Shown: piece by piece, positions 46,091 to 55,826 of the stretch
How positions within the stretch are numbered: the first letter of the stretch is position 1
How the letters are laid out: the number at the start of each line of letters is the position of its first letter
Source of the DNA: Polaribacter sp.
Lineage (GTDB): Bacteria > Bacteroidota > Bacteroidia > Flavobacteriales > Flavobacteriaceae
DNA: 64,000 nucleotides
Assembly (NCBI GenBank): GCA_018663625.1
Contig: JABJPX010000070.1
Span: 62,001 to 126,000, forward strand
Direction: 5' to 3'
Notes under the pieces: model-generated
Database searches by the model: none
What the model was told of the DNA's origin: nothing
The model's input: only the letters and a program-made list of their open reading frames with translations
Made by a program: the position numbers and the translations under genes

Positions 46091-46933
46091 CTAATTTATA
46101 ATTAATATTTTTCCTATTTCCAGATCATTGCTTTCTAAATTGTTTTGCTTTTTCAAGGTTGCTACTGAAATATTGAATTTCTTAGCAATCGCATACAACG
46201 TGTCTCCTTTTTTTACAACATAAGAGATGTTTTTCAATTCTTTAGAAGGTGTGCTTTGAACAATTTCATCTTCTTTTAATTTCAATTTTTTAGTTTTGTA
46301 ATGCTGCTTTTTAAAAGAATCAAATTCATACAATTTATAAGTCTTTATCAGTTTAATCAATTTTTGAGGATATTTTTTATCGGTAGCATATCCTGCTTTT
46401 CGTAACCCTTTTGCCCATTTCTTGTAATCTTTTTTATTGTAATCAAACAAAAAAGCATAGCGGCTTCTACTTGATAAAAATGCGGAATGATCTTTATACG
46501 ATGTTTCCACAAATTGATATTTCCGAAAACACTCTCCCTTTTCGTCATCGTCATGATAAACACGCTCTCCTTGCCATTTACTGTGACATTTAATACCGAA
46601 ATGATTGTTCGATTTTGTTGCCAAAAGACTCTTGCCACTTCCAGATTCTAGAATTCCTTGTGCTAGTGTAATACTGGCAGGGATTCCTGAAGCATGCATT
46701 TCATGAACCGCGATTGGCGCATATTTAAGAATATATTGTAATACATTTTTATTTAAGTTTGCCGTCTTTTTTTCAAGATTCCGAACGTGTTTTACTTGAT
46801 TTACAGAAGTAAAACTCTCTGGTTTTGACGCTACAGCCATCGTCCTAGAACGCTTTTTAACAACTACTTTTTTTGAGCCACAACTGACTAAAATGAACGA
46901 AAAGATGCAGATAAATAGGATTCTTAATGTCAT
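46091..46933 (-). CDS. Glucosaminidase (FlgJ/LytG-type) lipoprotein with LysM domain
   Basis: Cell wall-hydrolysing enzyme that cuts peptidoglycan glycan strands. 280 aa: lipoprotein signal with LVSC (Cys18), basic linker, a glucosaminidase domain (about 65-205; QGILESGSGKSLLATKSNNHFGIK with the catalytic Glu, and KDHSAFLSSRSRY), and one C-terminal LysM peptidoglycan-binding domain (about 235-280; VKKGDTLYAIAKKFNISVATLKKQNNL). It overlaps the PLP enzyme gene by one base and is close to the gamma-CA gene. Confidence 0.93.
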   Translation of the reverse strand: MTLRILFICIFSFILVSCGSKKVVVKKRSRTMAVASKPESFTSVNQVKHVRNLEKKTANLNKNVLQYILKYAPIAVHEMHASGIPASITLAQGILESGSGKSLLATKSNNHFGIKCHSKWQGERVYHDDDEKGECFRKYQFVETSYKDHSAFLSSRSRYAFLFDYNKKDYKKWAKGLRKAGYATDKKYPQKLIKLIKTYKLYEFDSFKKQHYKTKKLKLKEDEIVQSTPSKELKNISYVVKKGDTLYAIAKKFNISVATLKKQNNLESNDLEIGKILIIN

Positions 46934-47868
46934 TAGATATATATTAATTCTTGATTCTTCTTCTTTATTTTTTTGTTAACCCCTTCAATTCCTTGCAGCC
47001 CTCCGGTATGAATTGCAAGGATTTTACTATTGGCTGGGAAATGATCTTTTGCAATTAAATCTAAAATTCCAAACAGCATTTTGCCGGTGTAAATTGGATC
47101 GAATACAATTTGATTTTCCTTTGAAAACTGATTGATAAAACGGATAAGTACCTCATTGTATTTTGCGTACCCTCCAAAATGATAACTCGTTGCTAAATGC
47201 CAATTTTCTTTTGCAGTGAACTTTTCAATTTCAGCCGCTAAAAATTCACCTTTTAGTGCAGGAAATCCAATAACTTTTTGGAGTGCTGTTGCTGCATTTA
47301 TCAATCCAGAAATGGTACCCCCTGTTCCGATTGCACAACAAATATAATCGAATTTTGAGTCTTCTTTTGTTAAAATTTCTTCACACCCTTTTATGGCCAG
47401 ACTATTGGTACCTCCTTCTGGAATTAAATAAAAATCACCATAGGTTTCTTTTAATTGATTCAGAAATGGTCTTTCAGATTTCTCTCGATAGGCTTGTCTA
47501 GAAACAAATTTAAAAATCATTCCGTTTTTGTGAGCTTCTCTTAATGTTGCATTGCTTGCTAGCGTTTTCGCAAGATCATGCCCCAATTCGTCTCCTCTGA
47601 TAATGCCTATGGATTTAAAACCGTTTAATTGGGCTGCGATGGCAGTTGCCACAATATGATTGGAAAACGCACCTCCAAAAGTCAATAAAGTCTCTTTCTG
47701 CTGTTCTTTTGCTGCGCGTAAATTGTATTTTAGTTTTCGAAATTTGTTTCCTGAAACAAATGGGTGAATTAAATCTTCTCTTTTAATAAAAAGTTCGACT
47801 TTTTTTTCTTCCAAAACTGGAAGATGTATCTGTTGATTTTTAGAAGGTTTTTGAATCTCGAAATTCAT
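46933..47868 (-). CDS. PLP-dependent enzyme of the ACC deaminase/D-cysteine desulfhydrase family
   Basis: Fold type II PLP enzyme of 311 aa. The Schiff-base lysine lies in SGNKFRKLKYNL; the phosphate loop is CAIGTGGTISGLI, and the C-terminal LAIHTGGLQGIEG is typical of the family. It could deaminate 1-aminocyclopropane-1-carboxylate or desulfurise D-cysteine; substrate-deciding residues were not assigned. The stop overlaps the next start by one base. A TATCTTTA near-box lies just upstream. Confidence 0.88.
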   Translation of the reverse strand: MNFEIQKPSKNQQIHLPVLEEKKVELFIKREDLIHPFVSGNKFRKLKYNLRAAKEQQKETLLTFGGAFSNHIVATAIAAQLNGFKSIGIIRGDELGHDLAKTLASNATLREAHKNGMIFKFVSRQAYREKSERPFLNQLKETYGDFYLIPEGGTNSLAIKGCEEILTKEDSKFDYICCAIGTGGTISGLINAATALQKVIGFPALKGEFLAAEIEKFTAKENWHLATSYHFGGYAKYNEVLIRFINQFSKENQIVFDPIYTGKMLFGILDLIAKDHFPANSKILAIHTGGLQGIEGVNKKIKKKNQELIYI

Positions 47869-47939
47869 AATTTATTACTCCTATAAAGATAATCCTATAA
47901 AACTGAAATGATTCCAGCTTTTATCGAAAGAACAAAGTA

Positions 47940-49859
47940 CTAAGAAAAATTAGAAATCTGTCCTTCAATTTTTTCCCAATCCGCCATTAAAGCATCTAAC
48001 GCTGCCTTTTTGCCTTTGTACTTTTCAAAGAAATTGGGTTGCGATGAAACTTCATCATAATTCTGAGCCAATTCTAAATCTATTTTTTCGATTTCTTTTT
48101 CTAAATCAGCAATCTCTGTTTCTATTCTAGAAAGCTTGTTGTTTAGTTTTTTTAAATCTTTTTCTTGCGCTCTCGATCCTTGTTGTGCTGCGGGTTTATT
48201 GGAGGTTTTATCGACCTTAACAACGGTTCTTTTTTCTGCTTCTCGAAGGTTTTCGATCTTATGCTGTTCTAAGAAATAATCAATATCTCCTAAATATTCT
48301 TTAATTACTTTGTCTTTAAAACCGTAAACTGTAGAAGTCAATCCTTGCAAGAAGTCTCGATCATGCGAAACCACAATTAAGGTTCCATTAAACTGATTTA
48401 AGGCTTGTTTTAAAACATTTTTTGAGGCAATGTCTAAGTGATTTGTTGGCTCATCCATAATTAACACATTAAAAGGTGCTAATAGTAATTTACACAATGC
48501 CAATCGGTTTCTTTCCCCTCCAGACAATACTTTTGCCTTTTTATCTACTGCATCTCCTCCAAACAAAAAAGACCCTAACATGTCTCTAACACGCATTCTG
48601 TTTCCGTCTGTTGCAGCATCTTCCATGATTTCCAACACGGTTTTCTCTGGAGGTAAATGTTCGGATTGGTTTTGTGCAAAATATCCAATTTCTACATTGT
48701 GCCCAAGTTTTAAATTTCCTTCAAACGGAATTTCATTGACCATCATTTTGGCTAAGGTTGATTTTCCTTGTCCGTTTTGACCTACAAATGCAATCTTACT
48801 GTTCCGTTCTATCAATAAATCAACATTCGATAAAACGTGTTTATCTCCGTAACTTTTAGAAAGGTTTTCGGCTTCAATAATTATTTTTCCGGGGTCTTTC
48901 GAAATGGCAAAACGCAAACTCATCGCTTGGTTATCATCTTGGTCTACTTCAATCAATTCAACTTTATCAAGCTGTTTCATTAAAGATTGAGCCATGGAAG
49001 CTTTACTTGCTTTGGCTTTAAACTTATTGATTAAATGCTGTTTCTGTTTTATTTCTTTCTCTTGATTTTTCTGCGCTTGTAATTGTTTTTCTTTAATCTC
49101 TCCTCGTAATACTAAGAACTCTGAATAGGGTTTTTTATAATCATAAATTTGTCCTAATGAGATTTCAATCGTTCTATTGGTTACATTGTCTAAGAACATT
49201 TTATCATGCGAAACCAAAACAATAGCTCCTGAGTATCCTTTTAAAAAGTTTTCTAACCAAATAATAGATTCAATATCTAAGTGATTTGTTGGCTCATCCA
49301 ATAACAAAATATCATTGTTCTGTAAAAGTAATTTTGCCAATTCGATACGCATTCTCCAACCACCAGAAAAGGTGTCTGTCAATTTATCAAAATCTTCTCT
49401 TTGAAAACCTAATCCTTGTAAAATTTTCTCTGTATCTCCCTGGTAATTGTATCCTCCAAGTAATTCGTAACGTTCTGTGTAATCGGTAAGATCGATAATT
49501 AACTGACTGTACCCATCACTTTCATAATCGGTTCTTGTTGCCAATTGCGCATTAATTTCATCAAGTTTTACTTCGATTTCTTTAATTTCAACAAATGCTT
49601 GATAGGCTTCCTCTAAAATAGTTCTCCCTGCTACAAAATCGATATCCTGACGTAAAAAACCCATTCGGATGTCTTTATCGAAAGCCATGGTACCTCCACT
49701 GGTCTCGATATCTTTGGATAAGACTTTTAAAAGTGTTGATTTTCCGGCACCATTTTTACCAATTAGGCCGATTCGATCTCCTTTATTCAGTTTGAAAGTA
49801 ATTCCAGAAAACAAATCTGTCCCCATAAAGGAAACCGATAGATTGTGTACGTTTAGCAT
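47940..49859 (-). CDS. ABC-F family ATP-binding protein
   Basis: Soluble tandem ABC ATPase, probably acting on ribosomes as a translation factor. 639 aa: ABC1 with Walker A GLIGKNGAGKSTLLKVLS, signature TFSGGWRMR and Walker B LLLDEPTNHLD; ABC2 with FVGQNGQGKST, LSGGERNRLALCKLLL and LIMDEPTNHLD; a charged linker between; and a C-terminal coiled coil (about 560-635). No membrane domain is encoded near it. It is an Uup/EttA-like member, closest by layout to Uup. Confidence 0.95.
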   Translation of the reverse strand: MLNVHNLSVSFMGTDLFSGITFKLNKGDRIGLIGKNGAGKSTLLKVLSKDIETSGGTMAFDKDIRMGFLRQDIDFVAGRTILEEAYQAFVEIKEIEVKLDEINAQLATRTDYESDGYSQLIIDLTDYTERYELLGGYNYQGDTEKILQGLGFQREDFDKLTDTFSGGWRMRIELAKLLLQNNDILLLDEPTNHLDIESIIWLENFLKGYSGAIVLVSHDKMFLDNVTNRTIEISLGQIYDYKKPYSEFLVLRGEIKEKQLQAQKNQEKEIKQKQHLINKFKAKASKASMAQSLMKQLDKVELIEVDQDDNQAMSLRFAISKDPGKIIIEAENLSKSYGDKHVLSNVDLLIERNSKIAFVGQNGQGKSTLAKMMVNEIPFEGNLKLGHNVEIGYFAQNQSEHLPPEKTVLEIMEDAATDGNRMRVRDMLGSFLFGGDAVDKKAKVLSGGERNRLALCKLLLAPFNVLIMDEPTNHLDIASKNVLKQALNQFNGTLIVVSHDRDFLQGLTSTVYGFKDKVIKEYLGDIDYFLEQHKIENLREAEKRTVVKVDKTSNKPAAQQGSRAQEKDLKKLNNKLSRIETEIADLEKEIEKIDLELAQNYDEVSSQPNFFEKYKGKKAALDALMADWEKIEGQISNFS

Positions 49860-49884
49860 GAAAAATCTGTAAATTTATAAGGCG

Positions 49885-49892
49885 CAAAGCTA
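49885..49892 (-). promoter_or_regulatory. Bacteroidota -7 box (TAGCTTTG) for the ABC-F gene
   Basis: TAGCTTTG on the minus strand, 25 nt before the ATG. No clear -33 element. Confidence 0.4.
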
Positions 49893-50020
49893 CTCAAAAA
49901 AATAGAGTTATATTGTTTAAAAAAGGGACAAAATGATTTAGCTTTTCTAATCGTTAATATCAGAGTATCTTTAATACCCCTTTACATTCAACCCCTGAGC
50001 ATATAATTTTATCAAAGACG

Positions 50021-51067
50021 CTACTTTTTATCAAACCGTTTGATATCAATTTCTGGATCTAAAGATTCGTCAAGCTCTAAATGATTAAATAAATTCTTTG
50101 CAATTGTTGGAGAAATCATCACACCACGTGTTCCAAGGCCGTTTAAGACTACTAAATTTGAAAACTGAGGATGTATCCCAACCATCGGTCTTCTGTCTTT
50201 TACTGCGGGGCGAATCCCAGCTGCCTGCGCCACAATTTGGAATGGTGTGTCGAGTACCTTTTTAAGTTTCTCAACCAATTCATCTCTTCCTTCAGTGGAT
50301 GGAACAGATGTTTTATCTGCATGGTTGAAAGTAGCCCCCACTTTATAAAGATGATTTCCAATAGGCATTACGAATAAGGTAGATTTCAATAAGAAATCAA
50401 TGTCTAATTCAGGTGCATGAATGGTAATCGTTTCCCCTTTTACTTCGTCTAATGGCAAATGATTGAAATACGTATTTTGTTTTAAGCCAAAACCTTCGGA
50501 AAAGACAATTTTAGTGGCTGTTAAGTCTTGGTATTTAGCAACGTTATTTTCAAAAAAAATAGCTTCATGATTGAATTTCTCAAATCGAATCCAATCATTT
50601 TCTTCTAAATAGTTTCGATACGTTTCCACCAAAAGATGGGTATCGATGCGTCCGCCTTCTTTTACATTTCCCAAGGAATGATCCCCTAAGACTCCAGGAT
50701 AGGACTGTTTGTCTAAAGTAGCATCTAAAAAAGGCGCTACCTTAGGTTTGTCAAATGCGGAAAACCAATTGTTTTGATCTTGTATCGATTTGAATGCTTT
50801 TTTGATTTCGAATTTATGATCAAAAGTAGTCTCAAACTTCTTTTCTAATCGTTCATAGAAAGGAAGTGCTACTGCCAATTGTTCTTTCACATTCCAAACT
50901 GGAGAGTATCGTTTTAAAATAACTGGATTGTAGACCCCTCCTGCAACTAGCGAGGAGGTTTGAGAATTGTCTTCAAACACCAAAAAACTTTTATTGGCAG
51001 CAATTAGCTCTTCTATAAATGCCAAACCAGCCAACCCTAAACCAACAACGATATAATCTAACTTCAT
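50021..51067 (-). CDS. FAD-dependent oxidoreductase (DAO family)
   Basis: 348 aa flavoenzyme. The N-terminal Rossmann fold shows VVGLGLAGLAFIEELI and FEDNSQTSSLVAGGVYNPVILKR; the central and C-terminal parts hold the substrate cap and the FAD-closing segment LVVLNGLGTRGVMISPTIA. It is a DAO/glycine oxidase-like enzyme with unknown substrate. It lies downstream of gldN with its own promoter 4 nt before the ATG, separated by a terminator. I recall this neighbour of gldN in other flavobacteria, which is not proof of a gliding role. Confidence 0.88.
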   Translation of the reverse strand: MKLDYIVVGLGLAGLAFIEELIAANKSFLVFEDNSQTSSLVAGGVYNPVILKRYSPVWNVKEQLAVALPFYERLEKKFETTFDHKFEIKKAFKSIQDQNNWFSAFDKPKVAPFLDATLDKQSYPGVLGDHSLGNVKEGGRIDTHLLVETYRNYLEENDWIRFEKFNHEAIFFENNVAKYQDLTATKIVFSEGFGLKQNTYFNHLPLDEVKGETITIHAPELDIDFLLKSTLFVMPIGNHLYKVGATFNHADKTSVPSTEGRDELVEKLKKVLDTPFQIVAQAAGIRPAVKDRRPMVGIHPQFSNLVVLNGLGTRGVMISPTIAKNLFNHLELDESLDPEIDIKRFDKK

Positions 51068-51071
51068 GCGT

Positions 51072-51079
51072 CAAAAGTA
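51072..51079 (-). promoter_or_regulatory. Bacteroidota -7 box (TACTTTTG) 4 nt before the FAD oxidoreductase start
   Basis: TACTTTTG on the minus strand ends 4 nt before the ATG at 51065-51067, giving another predicted leaderless mRNA. The gldN terminator hairpin begins 14 nt upstream in the place of the -33 element. Confidence 0.4.
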
Positions 51080-51092
51080 GTTTTTTTACAAT

Positions 51093-51128
51093 AAAAAAGC
51101 GTTCTAAATTTTTAAATTAGAACGCCTT
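51093..51128 (-). terminator. Rho-independent terminator after gldN (end of gldKLMN)
   Basis: AAAAAAGCGTTCTAA and TTAGAACGCCTT form a stem with an AT-rich loop, 20 nt after the gldN stop on the minus strand; the A run gives the U tract. Confidence 0.85.
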
Positions 51129-51148
51129 AAATATTTATATACAGAACT

Positions 51149-52063
51149 TTAATAGTTCCACATGTCTATTTCTTTATTTCTGATAGATTCTTTAATCTTC
51201 TCAGCTTCTAAGAGTTGAAAAATAGAATTTTTAGTATAATCATCGATACTTCTATTTTGATATACATTCTCTTCTCTTACGATAACAGCACTAAATCTTC
51301 TCGCATTTAACAAATGATCAAAGGTGATTGGGCTAACAGAATTCTCAGGATTGAATACTTTTGAATCATGAAGTATCTGTCTAGATTCAGGATAAAAAAT
51401 CCAGTATAACGTATTTAATTGCTTAAGTTTTGGTCTTGGATAATCATCAATTGGTGCATTAGGGTTTTCTTTTTCCCAATCATCTCTTGCAACGGAGTTT
51501 AAACATTTTGCTCCTGCATCAAATCCATACAATGGCGCTATTCCAAGTAGTCGGTATTTTAATTCCCCTTGTCGTTTATCGAAATACCACATTCCTTTGA
51601 TCATAAATTGAGTGATCTCTTTAGCTTCAATCGTTTGTATCTCTTGGTTAGTACAAACTTTACGCATTGTAATGTCCAATTCAGAAACTGGCTTTTTCTC
51701 TTGAAAATAGGCATCCGTATAGATATCTATCTTTCCAGAGTTTACCGCTGATTGTAGTGTGTTAAAGAGTGAAAGTCTATCAGTACCAACACTATTCAAT
51801 TCTGTTGGATAATAGTAAGGGTGATTTATTTTTTGATTTAAATCAATCACTTCCCAAACTACTTTCGACCAAAGTACATCATCATTGCTCGTATAACCAT
51901 ATGGTAATGGTGTATCTAAACGATCAATTTTAATTTGATTCTCTGTTTTCTTACCTATATTTTCAACCTTTTCAGTATTCAATATATTCGTTTGAGCGTA
52001 AACAGCATTGGTTGGGAAAACCAATACTAAACTACAGCAAATCAAGAATTTTATTAACTTCAT
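51149..52063 (-). CDS. gldN: Gliding motility / type IX secretion protein GldN
   Basis: Periplasmic component of the type IX secretion core, working with GldK. 304 aa with a cleavable signal peptide (about 1-23, ending AVYAQ). The mature part carries the GldN features DDVLWSKVVWEVIDLNQKIN, YYYPTELNSVGTDRLSLFNTL, EITQFMIKGMWYFDKRQGELKYRLLGIAP and LYWIFYPESRQIL. Last gene of gldK-L-M-N, 15 nt after gldM, and followed by a strong terminator. Confidence 0.96.
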   Translation of the reverse strand: MKLIKFLICCSLVLVFPTNAVYAQTNILNTEKVENIGKKTENQIKIDRLDTPLPYGYTSNDDVLWSKVVWEVIDLNQKINHPYYYPTELNSVGTDRLSLFNTLQSAVNSGKIDIYTDAYFQEKKPVSELDITMRKVCTNQEIQTIEAKEITQFMIKGMWYFDKRQGELKYRLLGIAPLYGFDAGAKCLNSVARDDWEKENPNAPIDDYPRPKLKQLNTLYWIFYPESRQILHDSKVFNPENSVSPITFDHLLNARRFSAVIVREENVYQNRSIDDYTKNSIFQLLEAEKIKESIRNKEIDMWNY

Positions 52064-52078
52064 AATTTAATTTTATAT

Positions 52079-53662
52079 TTAGCGAATTTGAATAGAGGAA
52101 GCAAAAATCTTTTTTAATTCGTAGGAAGATCCTTTTACGTTCGCTTTAATCTCACCTATTCGAATTACGGTTCCGCTCTTTGCACTGTTTATAGCTTTAA
52201 TAGCTCTTGCATTCAATTTTGTACCATTAACCTCATAACTTCTTCCTTCAATAATCACTAAAAATTGTTTTGTGTTTATTTTTAAGTCAAAATCAAAATC
52301 AACCATTCCAACGGTAAAAGAACTCCTACTTAAAGCGCCTTTGGACATCGATCTTGGAGCCTCTGCTCCATTCACTAACATCACCGCTGGTGGAATGTCT
52401 TTCGTTCGAATCGTTTGCTTATCTCTTAGCGTAGTACCATCACTTAATGTTGCAGAGATGTTTAAAACGACTTCCTTTCCTTTAGGACTTGGAATAAGAT
52501 TGTATTTTCCTGTAGAATTCCTGTTTTTAGTGAAGCTTTCATGTCCACTTGGTGTAATTCTAATATCTTTATCTGGCACACCTGGTAAAGCAACAGAAAT
52601 AGGATTTGAAATCCCTTTGTATACTACTTTCATTTTGTCTGCAGATACAATGGCAGCATTTGGCTTATTGACAACAGAATACGAAGATTTAAAAGTAATT
52701 GGTTTCTCTTCTCCGTCTTGAATAAAATAAATAGTTCCTTCAATATTCTTTTCTCCAGTGGACCTATCTGCCCTTAAGTCTACATTTACTGCACCTTCTG
52801 AATAGTTATCATATGCTTTCCCGTTCAAATCTACTCTCGTAGGTTTTAAGGTAGGATCTTCTTTTCCAAGAACAATAGTTCCTGTAACTTTTTCTCCAGG
52901 GAAAAAGACATATTTATCTAATTTTACAATACCATTAAAGTTGCTAAAATTGTTACCGTCTGATGCTGCACCACCTAACAAATGATCAAGATACGTAGCT
53001 TCTGTAGTCCTAATATCTGTTTGTATTTGAGTGAAATTAGTTAATGAAGAAACCATTGGCATTCCTTCATATCTTGCATTTAACCAATTTTGAGGTGCTT
53101 TGCCTTTTCTTTTAACATCATTCGTCTCAAATTTTTCAGCAACGGTTACTTTAAATTTATCCGTTGTCCAAGAATCCGAACTATCCGCTGTTATTTTTAT
53201 TAAATTATCACGGTAATTGGTAAGCTTCGATAAAAACGTGTTTCCTGCGTCAGAAATTTTTCCATTTTTAAAGAATTTTTGATTTAACCATTCTGGAGAA
53301 TCCATATATTCATACTTCTTCTCTGAATTTAAGTTTTCATCTGAAATGGTACTCAACATAGAATCTTTTAAGGATTTTACAAAGGCATATAAAGAATCTG
53401 ATGACTGTCGTACTAGCTCTGCCTTATCATAGAGCGGTCTGTATTTGTCAACTTCTGAACCTGAAATTGCTTTCGTTTTTAAACTACTATATAGGTTATT
53501 TAGATTATTAGAAGTAAAACTATTATTCGCTTCTAACTTTTCATTGGTATATCCAAAAGCACTCAAAACTTCTTTACTCATATTTAATGCTAACATTGCA
53601 ATAAACACCAAGTACATTAGGTTTATCATTTTCTGCCTTGCATTCATTTTTCCTCCTGCCAT
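52079..53662 (-). CDS. gldM: Gliding motility / type IX secretion protein GldM
   Basis: Inner-membrane-anchored periplasmic shaft of the type IX motor, partner of GldL. 527 aa: short cytoplasmic N-terminus, one transmembrane helix (about 11-35, INLMYLVFIAMLALNMSKEV), then four elongated periplasmic domains. The N-terminal helical domain (about 35-220) and beta-sandwich domains (from GIVKLDKYVFFPGEKVTGTI onward) are recognisable. Between gldL (48 nt) and gldN (15 nt). Confidence 0.97.
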   Translation of the reverse strand: MAGGKMNARQKMINLMYLVFIAMLALNMSKEVLSAFGYTNEKLEANNSFTSNNLNNLYSSLKTKAISGSEVDKYRPLYDKAELVRQSSDSLYAFVKSLKDSMLSTISDENLNSEKKYEYMDSPEWLNQKFFKNGKISDAGNTFLSKLTNYRDNLIKITADSSDSWTTDKFKVTVAEKFETNDVKRKGKAPQNWLNARYEGMPMVSSLTNFTQIQTDIRTTEATYLDHLLGGAASDGNNFSNFNGIVKLDKYVFFPGEKVTGTIVLGKEDPTLKPTRVDLNGKAYDNYSEGAVNVDLRADRSTGEKNIEGTIYFIQDGEEKPITFKSSYSVVNKPNAAIVSADKMKVVYKGISNPISVALPGVPDKDIRITPSGHESFTKNRNSTGKYNLIPSPKGKEVVLNISATLSDGTTLRDKQTIRTKDIPPAVMLVNGAEAPRSMSKGALSRSSFTVGMVDFDFDLKINTKQFLVIIEGRSYEVNGTKLNARAIKAINSAKSGTVIRIGEIKANVKGSSYELKKIFASSIQIR

Positions 53663-53710
53663 TCTAATTAGTTTTTTAAGTTAGTGTTCTTTCTTTAATA
53701 GAACTAATTA

Positions 53711-54346
53711 TTATTTGTTTGACATTGCAGAAAGCATACCTCCGTATACTCCGTTTAAAGAAGACAAGTTCTTGGCTAAAGAATCCATTTGTTCTTTTAA
53801 TTTTTCTGTATTTTCAACAACAGCTTCATTTAAGGCTGTTTGTTTGCCAGCGCTTTCCATTTGCACTTTATACAATCCGTTTAAAGATTCCATTTGAATG
53901 GCAGCCATCGACATTTGCTCGTTGTATTTGTTCGTTGCAGAAATAGATTCTGAGGCAGCAGACAATCCTTCTGCAGCTCCTTGAAAATTTTTCATACTCG
54001 TTCCTAAACTTTCCATTAATTTAGAATCTATATTAGCTTCTGCCAACAATGTATCTAGTTTTTGAGAGAGTAAGCCATCGGCTCCTTGTTCCTTTTCTGA
54101 AGTACCCTCTTCTCCTGCTAATTCAGGATATACTTTAGACCAGTCTAGGTCATCTTCTGGGGCGTCAAAAGCAGAAATCGCAAAAACAATCGCTTCTACA
54201 ACTAAACCTATTGTTAACATAACTCCTCCCGTTAAAATACCATATTCTAAATGCTGTATTTTAAACAAGGCACCAATAATAACGATTGCTGCTCCCATTC
54301 CATATACGAAATTCATTCCTTTTTTGTAAGCTTTTGACTGTGCCAT
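53711..54346 (-). CDS. gldL: Gliding motility motor protein GldL
   Basis: Inner membrane rotor/stator-like subunit that, with GldM, uses the proton gradient to drive type IX secretion and gliding. 211 aa with two transmembrane helices (about 13-30 and 36-58). Residues Tyr15, Lys29, His32 and Glu51 sit two positions beyond those I recall as functionally important in F. johnsoniae GldL (Tyr13, Lys27, His30, Glu49), so the proton path looks intact. The rest is a cytoplasmic helical tail. 32 nt after gldK. Confidence 0.97.
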   Translation of the reverse strand: MAQSKAYKKGMNFVYGMGAAIVIIGALFKIQHLEYGILTGGVMLTIGLVVEAIVFAISAFDAPEDDLDWSKVYPELAGEEGTSEKEQGADGLLSQKLDTLLAEANIDSKLMESLGTSMKNFQGAAEGLSAASESISATNKYNEQMSMAAIQMESLNGLYKVQMESAGKQTALNEAVVENTEKLKEQMDSLAKNLSSLNGVYGGMLSAMSNK

Positions 54347-54377
54347 ATTTTTTTTAATCTTTAGGGGTTTAGTTTAT

Positions 54378-55736
54378 TTATTTATTTATATCTCCAATAT
54401 AATCTTGAACGGTTCTAAAACCGATAAAACTTCTTGCAGTATCTGCGTACTCAAAATCTCTTGTTCCAACTTCTAAGAAGTATGCGACGTCTTTCCAAGA
54501 TCCTCCACGTACTATTTTTCTTTTATTTTTTCGATCTTCTACATTTGGATTCATCGTAGAACTCAAATAGTAAGAAGCACCATTATATGCAGTACTCGTC
54601 CATTCTGAAACATTTCCAGCCATGTTATACAAACCATAATCATTTGCATTGTATGATTTTGCTTCTACGGTATACAAAGCACCATCTACGGCATAATTAC
54701 CCCTTACAGGCTTAAAATTTGCTAAGAAACAACCACGATCACTTGTAGTACCTCCTGTTCCCCAAGGATAGGTTGCAAATTGAAGTCCGCCACGAGCGGC
54801 ATACTCCCATTCTGCTTCTGTAGGCAATCTAAAGACCGGTACAGCTGCTGCGTTATTCTTTCCGCGTAAATAATCGTTTTTCTTTTTTGTTCTCCAATGA
54901 CAAAAAGCTTTTGCTTGATCCCATTTAACCCCTACCACTGGATAATCTCCATAAGCTTGGTGGCGAAAATAATCTTGGTGCATTGGATCGTTGTAAGAAT
55001 AATTAAAATCTTTGATCCAAACAGTCGTGTCTGGGTAGATTTCTATAACAGTATCATATCTATAATTTCTCCCTGCTACTTTTTTACGAGATTTCGCAGC
55101 TTTTTCAAGATCAAATTCAGAATAATAATATTTTATGTATTCTGTTTTAAAAGTTCGAATCCCTGCTACCGCGTCTTCTTGCTCAATATACAATGAATCG
55201 ATTGCTTCAACATAATACTCATCTGGAGATTCTTTCAATCCAAATAAGTCAACGTTCCAGTTTAAAGGTCTTAAATTTTCTCTTGTTTCTTTACTTTCTT
55301 GAAATTTTTGATAAGCAGTTCTTGTAGTATCAGCATCTGCATATGCAAAGGCTTCTATTCCTGTTGAAGTGGCTGGTGCACCACTCGCGGATTGACCAAT
55401 AATACTTTGATCGTCTGCAGCTTTTGCCAATGCAGTTCTAGTGATTGAATCTCGAACCCAAAAAACAAATTCTTTGTATTCATTATTTGTGATTTCAGTT
55501 TCATCCATGTAATAAGGTCTCACAGTTACCGTTTTGGTCGGTGTATTGAGAACTCCTATAATATCTTCATCTTGTTTTCCCATGGTAAAAGATCCCCCTG
55601 GAATTAAAGCCATTCCGTACGGTTTCTCTGAAAACCATTTCTTTTTGGCTTTTGCACCTACTAATTCGCCTCTATCGTTAGAGCCACAACTGTAAAAAAC
55701 CGTTATTAAGAGTGCAAATATTGCTGCTTTCTTCAT
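54378..55736 (-). CDS. gldK: Gliding motility / type IX secretion lipoprotein GldK
   Basis: Outer membrane lipoprotein that with GldN forms the periplasmic ring of type IX secretion. 452 aa from the ATG at 55736, chosen because it yields a lipoprotein signal with FYSC (Cys17); a longer frame begins at 55796 but spoils the signal. The body is a sulfatase-modifying-factor (FGE-like) fold: LIPGGSFTMGKQDEDI, YYMDETEITNNEYKEFVFWV, RLPTEAEWEYAARGG, YNMAGNVSEWTSTAYN and VRGGSW. First of gldKLMN, about 90 nt after the arginase-fold gene. Confidence 0.95.
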   Translation of the reverse strand: MKKAAIFALLITVFYSCGSNDRGELVGAKAKKKWFSEKPYGMALIPGGSFTMGKQDEDIIGVLNTPTKTVTVRPYYMDETEITNNEYKEFVFWVRDSITRTALAKAADDQSIIGQSASGAPATSTGIEAFAYADADTTRTAYQKFQESKETRENLRPLNWNVDLFGLKESPDEYYVEAIDSLYIEQEDAVAGIRTFKTEYIKYYYSEFDLEKAAKSRKKVAGRNYRYDTVIEIYPDTTVWIKDFNYSYNDPMHQDYFRHQAYGDYPVVGVKWDQAKAFCHWRTKKKNDYLRGKNNAAAVPVFRLPTEAEWEYAARGGLQFATYPWGTGGTTSDRGCFLANFKPVRGNYAVDGALYTVEAKSYNANDYGLYNMAGNVSEWTSTAYNGASYYLSSTMNPNVEDRKNKRKIVRGGSWKDVAYFLEVGTRDFEYADTARSFIGFRTVQDYIGDINK

Positions 55737-55826
55737 ATTATCTGATATCTTATCTAAAAAGTTCGTAAACTTATTATTTTTTTTATTAAAAACCAATTCT
55801 AACAGTACCTTTTATTTTACTCTAAA

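Noticed and set aside
55737..55796. Longer GldK start
   Set aside because: The extension hides the lipoprotein signal peptide; the ATG at 55736 gives the expected lipobox.
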